The notes under the pieces are model-generated. The model saw only the letters and a program-made list of their open reading frames with translations, ran no database searches and was not told the origin of the DNA. From Fagopyrum homotropicum (Eukaryota; Streptophyta; Magnoliopsida; Caryophyllales; Polygonaceae): DNA of 64,000 nt. The stretch spans positions 106,460,082-106,524,081 of the forward strand of contig BSWB01000007.1 of NCBI GenBank assembly GCA_033239125.1, written 5' to 3'. This document shows positions 12,294-23,489 of the stretch, in pieces. Within the stretch, counting starts at the first letter, position 1; the number at the start of each line of letters is the position of its first letter. The position numbers and the translations under genes were made by a program.

Positions 12294-14250
12294 TGGAACA
12301 CCCCAAATCCGCTGGACTCGGGATGCTACGTGTGGAGACCTCACAATGGGTTCCGACCCTTAGCTTGACAACAATTTCACCGGATCTTTCCAACATGGCA
12401 CCAATAAAGGTAAATACCAAAATCGTTTTAATGTAATGCAAACAATCTTGAAAAGAAAGATACAACTTGGAAACTCAGTCGAGTCCTCAAAACGACCCAA
12501 CTCCAAAACATAAATCTATAAGATACAACATAATCCAAAAACCACATTAACACATAACCATCCCCGTCCTATAATGTACGGAGACCCCGACTGTCCACTT
12601 CTCCGCCTCACTCGGCGGCATCCCTATCCTGCAAGGCATCTACAACAACCGGTTTAAAACCGTTAGCTAGCAATCCGAATATTAGAGGAACGATATGGCA
12701 CAATCACATATAATAAAGTAAAAACACACAAACATGCTCGAACACGCCAAGTCCGGTTATTATCTTTATTTAACGTTATTCCCTTACTAATCCACTTATG
12801 GTGTGAAACGAGAATTTCTCGCCCTTCTCCCCTTTCACCATGTTGGGTTTGTACTTGACGCCTATCAGCATCACTCGTTGGACTGGTCGCAAGGCGCCTA
12901 CCAGTCACCCCATTTTGGATTGGACAAGCGGTCACCGTCCGTTATCATACACTTGGGCCAGATTTAAAAATAATACACAAGTCCACATCCTAATCCAGTT
13001 AATAGTTATCACAACAATTATAAACACACCACCCATACGTATCAACCAATATGCGAAAGCTAGCTAAGTAAGTCCGAGGACTTACCTGTACCAAATCAAG
13101 ATTGGTCAACGATATCCCTTGACTTCATATGAGTCTTATCTCAAATGCCTGATCATACCATGAAACTTGTATCAGTATACTATCCGACCTCTAGAAGTCG
13201 CAACTTCTAGGTCAACAATGGAAAACTGAGAAACTACACTAAACCAACTCTTTTCTAAGAAAAGACGGTTTTACCCCTAGGATTCGGAAACTCTAAAGTT
13301 TCCCTGAGATTTCAAGAACGCCTATTAGAAACCCAACCCATAAATCTAACTCTCCGGAGGAAGGATCTACTGACTATCTACTACTAAGGCTCAACTAACA
13401 TATCGCTACTAAATCCCAAACAATATGATTTACCTACTCACATGCTCAAGCATGACTACCAAAGATGTAAACCATAAAGATAAACAATCCCAAATCATCT
13501 CCAAGAACAAACACTAAAAACCTATCACAACTCTTCTAAAACCAAACTAGACTTATACCCAACATCGGAAAATCACAAATCCGGATAAATCAACGGATCA
13601 CTCTCAAAACTTAATGGCTAATACTACGCGTACCCATGTACATCATACCGAAAATTCATATCCATCCGAGATATTTAACTCATTCAAATCTGGATCACAA
13701 AACTACATCAACATGTAGTTTTTCCAAATTTAGAAAATTCAGCAAACATTCAACAAAACTATACACGGTCTCAACTTTGTAAAATCATATCCAAAATTCA
13801 AATTAATCTGAGAAATATAACTCAATCAAATATGTACTACAAAACTGCATCACAAGCAAATTCAGCACAATCTATAAACTACTCAAGGTCTCTACTTTGG
13901 GACACCATAACTCTCAAACTATAACTCGGATTCCTCTCAAATTTTGATATAATCTGCTGTGAAATATCAACTATAACATATCCAAAATTCAGCTACAAAG
14001 AAGGAGTCTAACTTACCCAAATCGGGACCCGAAGTTTTCTCCAAGTTGTTGTGCAAGGCTGGGGAAAGTGAAAGCATTCATCAGAATTATTGTAACCTTA
14101 CTCAAGTAGGTACCAAAAGGGCTCACAATCTCACTAACTTAGACGGCTCAAAGGGTGGCTCGGGGAAGAAGGCACAAAGGTTGTTGTTGAGCGGATCTGG
14201 GCTCGTCGGTATCATCGGTCTGCTGCAGTCGACAGAAGAGGGAAGCGAGC
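12294..14250 (-). repeat. 5' LTR of element B, truncated by Athila-like insertion
   Basis: Starts TGGAACACCCC (a TGTAAC end with a change) and follows LTR 6160-8997 until agggaagcgagc at 14250, where the match stops and the Athila-like end TGATAGCATG begins. About 760 bases expected on the far side are not found. Relative to the left copy it lacks about 70 bp near 13780 and about 50 bp near 14035. The conserved palindrome is at about 13064-13086. The visible divergence marks element B as clearly older than element C. Confidence 0.82.
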
Positions 14251-14560
14251 TGATAGCATGTATTATAGTCTATATTTTGAGGCTGGTTTAGACGTTTTAT
14301 CTTCATAAATCTGCATGTATAGATGTATATTCTTTGATTATATTGTTGGTTTGTCTACCTTTGTGGGAATCGAGGTCTACACCTAGTTTCATTGTAATTG
14401 TAGGTAAAATGGCACGTTTTGCATCGAAATGGAGCTAAGGAAGCTAAGGAGTCATTTGAGCTACATTCTGGAGCTTTGAGAAGATCTCAGGAAGGATGGA
14501 AATGATTTAGAGGATTGATTTTTGGACCAGATTCGAGATGATTTACATTCAGCTGAGATT

Positions 14561-15273
14561 CACCTCGGTCAGCTACAGTACCACCTCGACCGAGGTGATC
14601 TTGAGGAGCGTCCCGACCGAGGCGAACACCCTGTCGCCGGCGAGATCTTTATTTTTGGCTGGGATCTTTTATTTTTGGAAGGAGGATATCTTATATTTTT
14701 AGCTGGAATTCTGGAAGGAAGATATTATTTGGCTGATTTATTTTGAGAGATATGGATATATTTTCTAAACAATTATCTTTTTAAAATATTATTATCTTTG
14801 GAAGATAATTCTCCTATATAAAGGGTTGGATTTTGAACAAGTGAGGGCATGCTTAGGGCATCCAGCAATTAAGGGATTTTCTGAAGAGTTTGAAGGAAGA
14901 GTTGAAGGAAGTTTGAAGATTGAAGTTCAAGGAAGGAAGGAATCATAGTTGGAGTTGATTTTTGAAGGAGTTTGTAAGATTTTCTTAGATTTCTTTTGGT
15001 TTGTTGTCTTTTCTGAGTTGTGATTGAGGAACGATTGTTTGTTGATTGTTTGATTCAGTTATTGAGACCTTTTTGTTAAGGTTTTCTTGTTCGAATTTCG
15101 ATTCATTTCCTATTAATTTGATTATTGTTATCATGATGATTGTTGGCTAAGTTTATTATGCGATTCTAGGGTGATTGGCTAAAAGTTGTGGGAAAGACGA
15201 TGATAGAATGATCTTAATCCCAACAGGATCCTGAAAGCTCGAGTCTTTACCTTAACCGTAGAACACCTCGGTC
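14561..15273 (+). repeat. 713-bp direct repeat, copy 1 (LTR part)
   Basis: Identical to 18467-19179 apart from about one base that I can see (cgaatttcg versus cgaatatcg), at a constant offset of 3906. It ends with a 31-bp stretch (15243-15273) that also occurs at 18446-18476 and 19149-19179. The frame 14522-14746 lies in it and is repeated in copy 2; no domain is recognised. Confidence 0.9.
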
Positions 15274-15808
15274 ACGAGGAAGGATTGGTCCATGAAGTTG
15301 GACGATGCTCTTTGGGCTTATAGGACCGCATTCAAGACTCCCATTGGTACCACCCCTTACAATTTGGTAAATGGGAAATCTTGTCATCTACCCGTTGACT
15401 TGGAGCACAAGGCATATTGGGCAATCAAGTGATTGAATTTTGACATCAAGGAAGCCGGAGAGAAGATACTATTAGACATCAATGAGCTGGAGGAGTTGCG
15501 CTTAAACACTTATGAGAATGCCAAGATCTACAAGGAAAGAACGAAGAGGTGGCATGACAAGCATATCATTCCAAAGAATTCAAAGAAGGAGATCTAGTTC
15601 TACTCTTCAACTCCCGCCTCCACCTTTTTCCAGGTAAGTTGAAATCTAGATGGACAGGACCTTACGTTGTGAAAAATGTTTTTCCCTATGGTGCAGTTGA
15701 GATTTGGGGTGAAACAAGCGGCAGCTTTAAATTCAACAGTCATAGGCTGAAGAAGTACCAACCCGAAGTCCCGGCTGAGGAGATTGCACCGATATACATT
15801 GTTTAAGG
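15274..15808 (+). pseudogene. Athila-type integrase C-terminal remnant
   Basis: Plus-strand reading gives the end of a gypsy integrase. Visible parts are WSMKLDDALWAYRTAFKTP, GTTPYNLV.GKSCHLPV, LEHKAYWAIK, LNELEELRL-like sequence and YENAKIYKERTKRWHDKHI. A frameshifted tail follows that corresponds to the RSRWSGPF..V.VFPYGAVEI and F.VN.HRLKKY motifs. At least two stops and a frameshift (near 15595) break it. The untranslated sequence after it (gcgcttcttgggaggcaacc near 15840) is typical of the segment that follows pol in Athila and related elements. The catalytic core is absent. Confidence 0.85.
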
Positions 15809-16617
15809 ATGATGTACGGTCCAGTTAACGACCTTAAATCAAGCGCTTCTTGGGAGGCAACCCAAGGTATTGCTTTCTTTCCCTTTTCTAGTTTAGTTTT
15901 AGATAGTTTTGCTTTGCTTTGTTTTTGGCGTCCTCTAGACAGAAATCAGGTACTTTCTAAGGAAGGATTACAACTCAGGAGTTACATTGGAAGGACGGAA
16001 GTTCGAGAAATTGAGAAGACGAAGCTTGACTGAGACACATCACGGTTGCTATCACAGCACCTCGACCGAGATGTTCATGGGGCAACCGAGGCGACTAGGT
16101 CTGACATCCAGTTAGACACCTCGGTCCGGTCGGGACCACCTCGACCGAGGTGAAATCAAAATCAGAGAAGGGTATAAAAGGCAAGACGGTTTTCTCTCTC
16201 TCTCCATTTTTCCCTCCCACAACGAGCCTCGACCGCGGCATACCCTACTCCTCAAATCTTTGATTCTTGCCCGTTTCTTGCGATTTTTTATTCGATTACA
16301 CCGGAGGAAGCAAGGGGATCAGTTTTCAAGCATCAAACAGCAAGAAAAACGCTCCAATTCTGCAAAATCTGGGTATTTCATTCAAAAACCTTAACTCTTC
16401 TTCTTCTACTGATTTAGCACAGATCTGGATTTGGTTGCCATTGTCTCGTGTTGAAAAATATATAAGTACCTCTTAGGAAGCATTTGGTAGTGATTTGGGG
16501 GGAAATAACTTACAAATTTGAGAGTTGCGAACGAACAGCCCTTCGCATCGGTCCGGTCGGCTGTGTCTCGGCCGATGTGTTCTTCAGGCAACCGAGGTGT
16601 CCTGTCAAAGAAATATC

Positions 16618-18012
16618 ATGAGTAGCAGATCTGATCGCCAGCTGGTCTTGAGAGATAGACCCAGTAGTTCCTCTTCTTCTTCTACATCTCAGCGTGTGAT
16701 TCCAGTGATCCATGAGCGACACCGGGCTGATTTTGATCGTATTTGCGGACGTCCTATCATTGCCTCACGTTTTTTGGACGTTGTTGCCTTCGAGTGCCTC
16801 CATGTGGCGGAGGACTTGAGGAAGATGATCTCCATGGTAGGACTGGAGGATTTCATGGAGGTACGAGTGCCGGCTTACTTAGAGCCGACTATGGAGTTTG
16901 TGAGTTCTGTCACTCACGTGCCGGAGCGCAACAGCATCAAGTACCGGTTGCTGAACCGGAACTATGTCGTGTCCATGGACCAGTTCAGGGAGATTTTCGG
17001 CTTCCCTACCCCCACAATTACTGACTTTACCTCCCGATCTGTAGCTTGAGATTTCTAGGGCGAGATAGCCCACGTGGTTGAGCACAGTGATAGGTGGAGA
17101 CCCGGAGATTCCCGGGAGCGCATCAATTTCCACCTCGCCTTCCGCCTTTCTCATAGGATATTCAGCGAGACTCTTCTGGCGCGTACTAAGATGCCCCAAA
17201 AGGTCTAACAGGGGGAGCTTTTGAGTATGTTTTGTATGGTCACTGGATGGGTGCCTGATTTTGTTGGTATGTTAGCTGAGGACTTGCACAGGATAAAGGG
17301 CAAGTCGAAGGGAGATATCTGTTGTGGAGGTTTGGTGACCCACATTGCTACTGCTATGGGTCTAGATCTGTATGCATGTACACTTGTTGTGGCTGCGAAG
17401 CTGCTGGGACTTTAGGAGATGATCACGAGACGTATTCTCATTCCTCGTGGTCTTAGCACGCCTTACGTCGCCATGCCATGGGAGGCGATGGCTCCACGAG
17501 GCATTTTATGGTCATCTCAGTTCTCCGTATTTGACCGCCAGTACTAGTCCGCTGCCTGGTTTCCTTACATGCAGGATGCCAAAGATGTTGTTGCTGATGA
17601 GGAGGAGTTTAATGGAGGAGCTGCTATGGAGACCGGTACTGATACCGGCGGCCCTAGTGTTCCTGTTGTCGATCTAGACGATGAGGCGACAAACGAGGAG
17701 ACAGCACCACCAACACCACCACCTCAGCGTAGATCCCGCCACAGACTCAGAGATCCCGAGGCCCACTGACGGATTGATGAGCTGACTGAGCAGATGATTG
17801 ACTCCTATGCGGCTATGACGGTAGACATGTCCCAGCGCTTTGATGATGAGCGTAGATACACTCATAGTTGGATGCATCAGATACGAGAGAGTCAGCATTA
17901 CCAGTGTCGCATGATGGAGATTCAGTTCCAGCAGATGATGGGTTATCCCTTTGATCCATCCCAGCATCCCTACATTCCACATCCACCACCGCCGCCAGCT
18001 GACGAGGATTAG
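16618..18012 (+). pseudogene. ATHILA-type ORF (env-position protein) with in-frame stops
   Basis: A single reading frame of 465 codons runs from an ATG at 16618 to the TAG at 18012. It is interrupted only by about six in-frame stops (near 17047, 17056, 17206, 17413, 17548 and 17767) and has no frameshift. The N-terminal half (RPIIASRFLDVVAFE, LEPTMEFVSSV, FREIFGFPTP) matches the pattern of the ATHILA/plant-transposon-protein families. A middle block (CCGGLVTHIATAMGLDL) and a proline-rich, acidic C-terminus follow. Its place after integrase is that of the env-like ORF of Athila elements. Its function is unknown and no membrane anchor is evident. Confidence 0.72.
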
Positions 18013-18466
18013 AGCTGCATGGATTTTTTTTTCTTTATTTATTATGCAGTTCAGCTAGGTCCGGTGAGTTTTCTGTTTCCTAGACTTTTATTTGACCCAT
18101 TGGGACAATATATCCCAAAGTATGGGGTATTTGGATGTATTTGCATGACCTTATGTGTATGCTTGTATGACTCCATTGGATATTATTGTCTTATTTATGC
18201 TCTATGTGTTTATCTGTCATTACATGCATATATACAGGTTTTTGTTTGAGAAAAATGTCAAAAACTGGTTTGAAAAAAAAAATTTATGACCTCGACCGGG
18301 ATGTTCATGGCCGATCGTGATTGACCACCTCGGATGACGCCACCTCGACCGAGGTGGGTTCTTAACTGAGAGTTTTTCGAAATGTTTTGTGCTTCTTCTC
18401 TGGATATGACCTCAGTGATGATTTTGTTTGCATATTGGTTTTGAAGTCTTTACCTTAACCGTAGAA

Positions 18467-19179
18467 CACCTCGGTCAGCTACAGTACCACCTCGACCGAG
18501 GTGATCTTGAGGAGCGTCCCGACCGAGGCGAACACCCTGTCGCCGGCGAGATCTTTATTTTTGGCTGGGATCTTTTATTTTTGGAAGGAGGATATCTTAT
18601 ATTTTTAGCTGGAATTCTGGAAGGAAGATATTATTTGGCTGATTTATTTTGAGAGATATGGATATATTTTCTAAACAATTATCTTTTTAAAATATTATTA
18701 TCTTTGGAAGATAATTCTCCTATATAAAGGGTTGGATTTTGAACAAGTGAGGGCATGCTTAGGGCATCCAGCAATTAAGGGATTTTCTGAAGAGTTTGAA
18801 GGAAGAGTTGAAGGAAGTTTGAAGATTGAAGTTCAAGGAAGGAAGGAATCATAGTTGGAGTTGATTTTTGAAGGAGTTTGTAAGATTTTCTTAGATTTCT
18901 TTTGGTTTGTTGTCTTTTCTGAGTTGTGATTGAGGAACGATTGTTTGTTGATTGTTTGATTCAGTTATTGAGACCTTTTTGTTAAGGTTTTCTTGTTCGA
19001 ATATCGATTCATTTCCTATTAATTTGATTATTGTTATCATGATGATTGTTGGCTAAGTTTATTATGCGATTCTAGGGTGATTGGCTAAAAGTTGTGGGAA
19101 AGACGATGATAGAATGATCTTAATCCCAACAGGATCCTGAAAGCTCGAGTCTTTACCTTAACCGTAGAACACCTCGGTC
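18467..19179 (+). repeat. 713-bp direct repeat, copy 2
   Basis: Near-exact copy of 14561-15273. It is flanked on its left by the same 31-bp sequence (18446-18476) that forms its right end, and the join sits in the ten-base word cacctcggtc. It may be a partial 3' LTR or a templated duplication. Confidence 0.88.
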
Positions 19180-19331
19180 AGTCGTTGAACATCTCGACCG
19201 GGATGGAATATAACTGAGCGAGGTGAACCTTTCCTTAACCTTATCTGAGTTAAGAGATTTTTAAGTTTGCCAAAGCCTAACCTTATTACACCTTTCCTAG
19301 TTCAACGCAAGCCTAGGATGAGACTTACCCG
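19180..19331. other. Junction between Athila-like element and MULE
   Basis: No gene is seen. The first 40 bases continue the ctcgaccgggatgg-type motif of the Athila-like element. The remainder may be the left end of the MULE, but I find no terminal inverted repeat matching the right side (32640-33050). Confidence 0.4.
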
Positions 19332-20147
19332 GTGATTCCTTTGTCTGTTTACCCAAAACTAATCAATCAACTCAAAACTAATCAGTCAACTCAACCATGC
19401 TGGAGTGTGCCAATTTGTGTGAGATTAAAGTCTAAAATTCTTATACCAAAAATTGGAGAAGTTAATGAATATCTTCCACGTACTGCCATTGTTGTCGCTC
19501 CTAGTGTGAATGAAATAGAAACAGAAATAGAAAATAGTTGTGCAATCACTGAAGTTGAACATGAAGAAACTCAATGGGGTCTTAAGGTTGGTCAAAAGTA
19601 CAAAGATAAAACCACAGTGAAAAATGCATTGTGCTTACATGTTGTTGTTGAATGTACACAATACATAATAACAAAGTCTAACAAGCTTGTTGTTCTTGCC
19701 CGATATCTAGACAAAGATTGTAAGTGGCGTGTGCAGTTCTTAAAAATCAAGAAATCGAAAGTGTTTACACTAACAAAGTATACCAGAGGGCACACTTGTT
19801 CATTCCATACAAGAAGAAATTATCGCAAAAAGGTGTCATATCCTGTCATTGCTGAAATAGTTGTAAAAATGTAAGTCCATTGCTTATTATCACATATAAT
19901 ATTCAATTGTATATTGTTTTCTTTTGTTTCTGGTATGAATTGCATTAAAATAATATTGTTTATGTGATTCAGGTATGCTAATACACACAAACTCCCCGAT
20001 CCTAAGACAATTATTGGAATCTTGAGAAATGAGCATCGTTTAGAAGCTAGTTACTAGAAATGTTGGATGGCACAAGAGGCCGTGAAGGACAATATAAGAG
20101 GAACAAATGAAGAGAACTACAAGGGTGTCCCAGTGTACTTACATCGA

Positions 20148-20257
20148 TTGTAAGAGGCTAATCCAAACACTATTGTAGCGCTACATCGATTGTAAGAGGC
20201 TTCCTTGTAAGAGGCTAATCCAAACACTACTGTAAGAGGCTAATCCAAACACTATTG
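20148..20257 (+). repeat. Short patchwork duplications at LTR insertion edge
   Basis: gtaagaggctaatccaaaca occurs three times and acatcgattgtaagaggct twice within 110 bp, directly before the truncated LTR at 20258. The copied words derive from transposase block 2. This looks like filler DNA from repair, not a normal retrotransposon target duplication. Confidence 0.8.
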
Positions 20258-22240
20258 TCCCGCTGGACTAGTCGCAAGGCACCTCCCAGTCGCCCCATTT
20301 TGCACTGGATAAGCGGTCACCGCCAGTTATCATACACTTGGGCCAAATATAATATACACCTCCAAATCCTAGTCCAGAAAAGAGTTACACCATAATAACA
20401 ATAGCACACACCACCCACACATAAGAACTAATATGCGAGAGCTAGCTAAGTAAGTCCGTGGACTTACCTGTACCAGGTCAAGTTCAGTCAACGATATTCC
20501 TTGACTCCATAGGAGTCTAATCTCAAATGCCTGATCATAACATGAAACTTGTATCAAATAACAAAATACCTAATACCTTAGGAGTTTTCACTTCTAAGTT
20601 AATAACAATCATCTAACAGGAAATACTAAACTAGTCTACTCCTAACTAGATAACAAATAGTCTAAAATACATATCACTAAGACTTGCCCATATATATATA
20701 TATAATACTAACAACCTACAATGTTAAACCTAAGGAAGGGAAAAACTCGTTCTAACTAAATGCTACCAACTCCAATTATGACAATGAGTAAACTAACATA
20801 AATTCTTATAATAGTTAAAGAACTTATCACATGTCCAATATCTAATACTACAAAGAAACTATCTCAAGTTATTCATCCAACATATAAATCGTCATCATCT
20901 TTAGCTGCATTCATCTACTCCTTCATACTATTCGTGTTTACGGCATTCATCTTGCATACCAACCCATAATATTCATCAGCAACTCATTCCACTCCTACCC
21001 GTGACAACCACGCGATATACAAACTTCTCAACTTCCAAAAACAAATCAGATATTCTAATCTTGAAAACACACAACAACAATTCTCAGCACACTCCTCACA
21101 AAACCGAATTCCTTGATATACATAATCATTAACACTAATCAAATTAACATTTACACAACCCTAAATATCAAAATTAGGATTACTGCAGTTCCATAAACTC
21201 ACCTAAAACTCAATCCCACTGCACAAAAGGATGGGTAAAACAGAGGGGCGGTCGTCGGTCGGCAAAACGGGCAGCTAGGTGGTGGCGGCCCCCTGCAGCG
21301 AAGACAAAGAAAGGAGGGGCTCCCGGCGTCGACCAGGGAGAGGCGAGGCTCCAGTAGAGCAAATCTGGGCAAGGCGGTGGCTTCCTCCAGGAGACGACGG
21401 TGGTTGTTCCAAGGTGAAGGAGGTCGAAGGCGGCTGTAGATCCGGCATTGGGTGGCACCGGTAGCAGCGATGCTGGCGGCGGTTATTTCCGAGGGAAGGC
21501 TTCAACGAAGCCGATGGCAGGGCAGGGAGTCTCCGGCGTTCATCTCCCTCCAGACGTTGGTTGTTTCCGTCCCGTGGCGAGAGTTATAGAGGTGGGTGAG
21601 AGGGAGCAACGTAGTGGAGTGCGGAAGCGAAAGGGTGGCCCTGCGGTGGCGTTACCCATGTAGCAGGGAGGATGAGAGCTTGAGCGTTGTTGCTGCTAAG
21701 AGAAGTTAGGGAGGAAGAAAGCAAGGGAGCTATTGGTTGCTCACTTGGAGAGAAGGGAAAGCAAAGGAGAGGAGAGATGTGTGAAAGAGAAGAGATAGCT
21801 GGGAAAGCGAGGGGTCAGATGGGGAGGCGAGGACTCGTACGGAGAGCTGCTCCCAGCTAGAAGAGAGAGGGAAAAGGTAATGAAAGAAAAGAAAAAGGAA
21901 AAACAAAAATAGGAACGGGATGAAATAAACTCGATCAAAATTATTTGGAATGGAGCTTCCGGATCGGGAAATTTTCACGAGCCATTTCCGAAAAGTAAAA
22001 TGCGGAAAATATGTATGGATCAATTAATAATAAATTTCCAAAAATATACTTTGCGATATAGAAACCATCCTTGTGAATTATTTACGACATTAACACGGGT
22101 AATAAAATATATCGATATATATATACTCGTAGAATTTAATTTACGACGTGAAAATACTCATAAAAATGTTTAAGCTATTAAATATCGATAAAAGCCGGAA
22201 AAATAAAAATCGCAACGCGCCTAAAAATTGGGGCGTTACA
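20258..22240 (-). repeat. Truncated gypsy-like LTR (B/C-related) inside transposase
   Basis: From cccgctgg onward it follows the LTR pattern of element B (compare 6735-7010): rcggtcaccgcc, ttatcatacacttgggcc and the palindrome with CAG|GTAAGT (20446-20469). It ends GGGGCGTTACA at 22240, the same terminal sequence as LTR C. The first roughly 580 bases of the LTR are missing, and no matching second LTR or internal region is present, so it is a truncated solo LTR. The GC-rich part at 21230-21720 produces several short frames on both strands (for example 21210-21458) that I do not accept as genes. Confidence 0.82.
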
Positions 22241-22840
22241 AGAGTTATGTTTCTGGTATGTTCATTTTTGATTTGTGTATTCAGTGTCTGGTATTGTTAT
22301 ATAAATGTGTTTCTACTAAGATAATTTCTAGTTTGTGTACGTGCTCAATTTCTAGTATAGTGAATTATATTTGAATAATAAAATTTCTAGTATGAGTATT
22401 ATCCTTTTCTGGTATACTAGAAACTAATTGATTGGTGATTGTTGTTGTTTAAGGTTATTTCAGTGGACGGAACATTTTTGAAAGGACGATATGGTGGGGT
22501 GTTATTGCTTGCAACAACTCAAGACGCAAACCAACAAATACCCGTTAGCATTTGCGATTGTTGACGGTGAATGTGATGACTCGTATGATTTCCTGTTCTA
22601 TAATATACACAAGTTTGTCAATGACAGTGAGGAACAACTATTTGTATCTGATAGACACATGTCAATAAAGAATGGTATAGCTAAGTACTACACAAAATCA
22701 TCCCACGAAGTTTGCATGTACCACTTAAAAGGGAACATCAAGAAAAAGTCAACCAAGAATATAGTTCAACAAATGTTCTTGGATGCAGCTAGGTGCTACA
22801 GAAAGGATAAGTGCGTAGAACTGATCGAATATATAAAGAT

Positions 22841-23200
22841 GGTATGTTTATTCTAGTTTATAGTATTTTCTAGTATGCAATCATACTGTGTTTGCTGGTA
22901 TTTCATTTTTGGTGATTTATTTTTGGTATTGTGTCTTAGCTCACATTAATAATGACTGTGGTATAAATGACTCTGGTATGAACAAATGTTATGTATGTTG
23001 TATGAATTTTCTTATCAATTCTGGTATAGATTTGTGCTCATTTCTAGTATCATACATGATATGTTTATGGTATTGAACATTATCGTTGATGAACAATGAT
23101 TATGGTAATACCTTTTTCTGGTATGAAAACATGTTATGTGTCTGGTATGATTGTTTTGATATTGTATATAACTTCATGTGTACCTGAAAATGATGTGTAA
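22841..23200 (+). other. MULE transposase intron with dense CTGGTAT motif
   Basis: Non-coding sequence after the core exon donor (about 22840). Words such as ctggtatg, ctagtatg and tggtattg recur roughly every 20-40 bases. The ORF 22888-23076 is an artefact of this repetition. Confidence 0.7.
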
Positions 23201-23204
23201 CCAA

Positions 23205-23300
23205 TACTCAGTTGGTCTAGTGGGATGTGGTGCTAGACTCATTAAGTGGTTAGTCCGGAGATTCGAGTTTGAATCCTCCTGGCAGCATGTATGGAAAAAC
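23205..23300 (+). repeat. Possible tRNA-derived SINE head
   Basis: Contains ttggtctagtggg, similar to a pol III A box, and about 50 bases later gattcgagtttgaatcc, close to a B box (GGTTCGANTCC). Spacing and order are as in tRNA-related SINEs. A clear tail and target duplication are not seen, so it may also be a decayed tRNA-like fragment. A full tRNA cloverleaf was not found. Confidence 0.4.
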
Positions 23301-23489
23301 TGATGTTGGGAGGGTCACTAGTACAAAGACTAAATAACCGGACTATAATATTATTTTTTTTGCTCAGACCACGGTTATCTTTATAAACCGGGGTAAAACA
23401 ATATTCTCGGACCCCGGTTATTTATAATAACCGGGGTATTTTATAAAAAAAAAATCAAAACACGGCGTTTTGAAATTAAAAAAAACCTA

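Larger units (their letters stand above)
6160..14250 (-). mobile_element. Element B: non-autonomous gypsy-like LTR element
   Basis: Bounded by LTRs at 6160-8997 and 12294-14250, with a polypurine tract after the left LTR and a primer-binding site before the right one. The element is therefore minus-oriented. It inserted into element A's 5' LTR after ACTTA (6155-6159). The right target duplicate is lost because the right LTR is cut by the Athila-like element at 14251. The internal 3.3 kb has no convincing gag or pol ORF. It shares blocks with the internal region of element C (for example near 11675, 11273 and 12125-12293), so B and C belong to one LARD-like group. Confidence 0.82.
14251..19179 (+). 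mobile_element. Athila-like Ty3/gypsy element, internally deleted
   Basis: Starts TGATAGCATG, an LTR end typical of Athila-type elements, and interrupts LTR B. A 713-bp direct repeat (14561-15273 and 18467-19179) brackets an integrase tail, a non-coding stretch and an ATHILA-type ORF, in the order expected between pol and the 3' LTR of Athila. gag, protease, RT, RNase H and the integrase front are gone: LTR-like sequence is joined directly to the integrase C-terminus at 15274. The right LTR lacks the first 310 bases of the left one and the true right end is not defined. Confidence 0.8.

Noticed and set aside
21210..22023. Several frames in the GC-rich part of the truncated LTR
   Set aside because: GC-rich LTR sequence gives frames on both strands; no motif and no conservation in LTR B or C.
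23205..23300. Functional tRNA gene
   Set aside because: Only A- and B-box-like words are present; no cloverleaf or anticodon stem was found.
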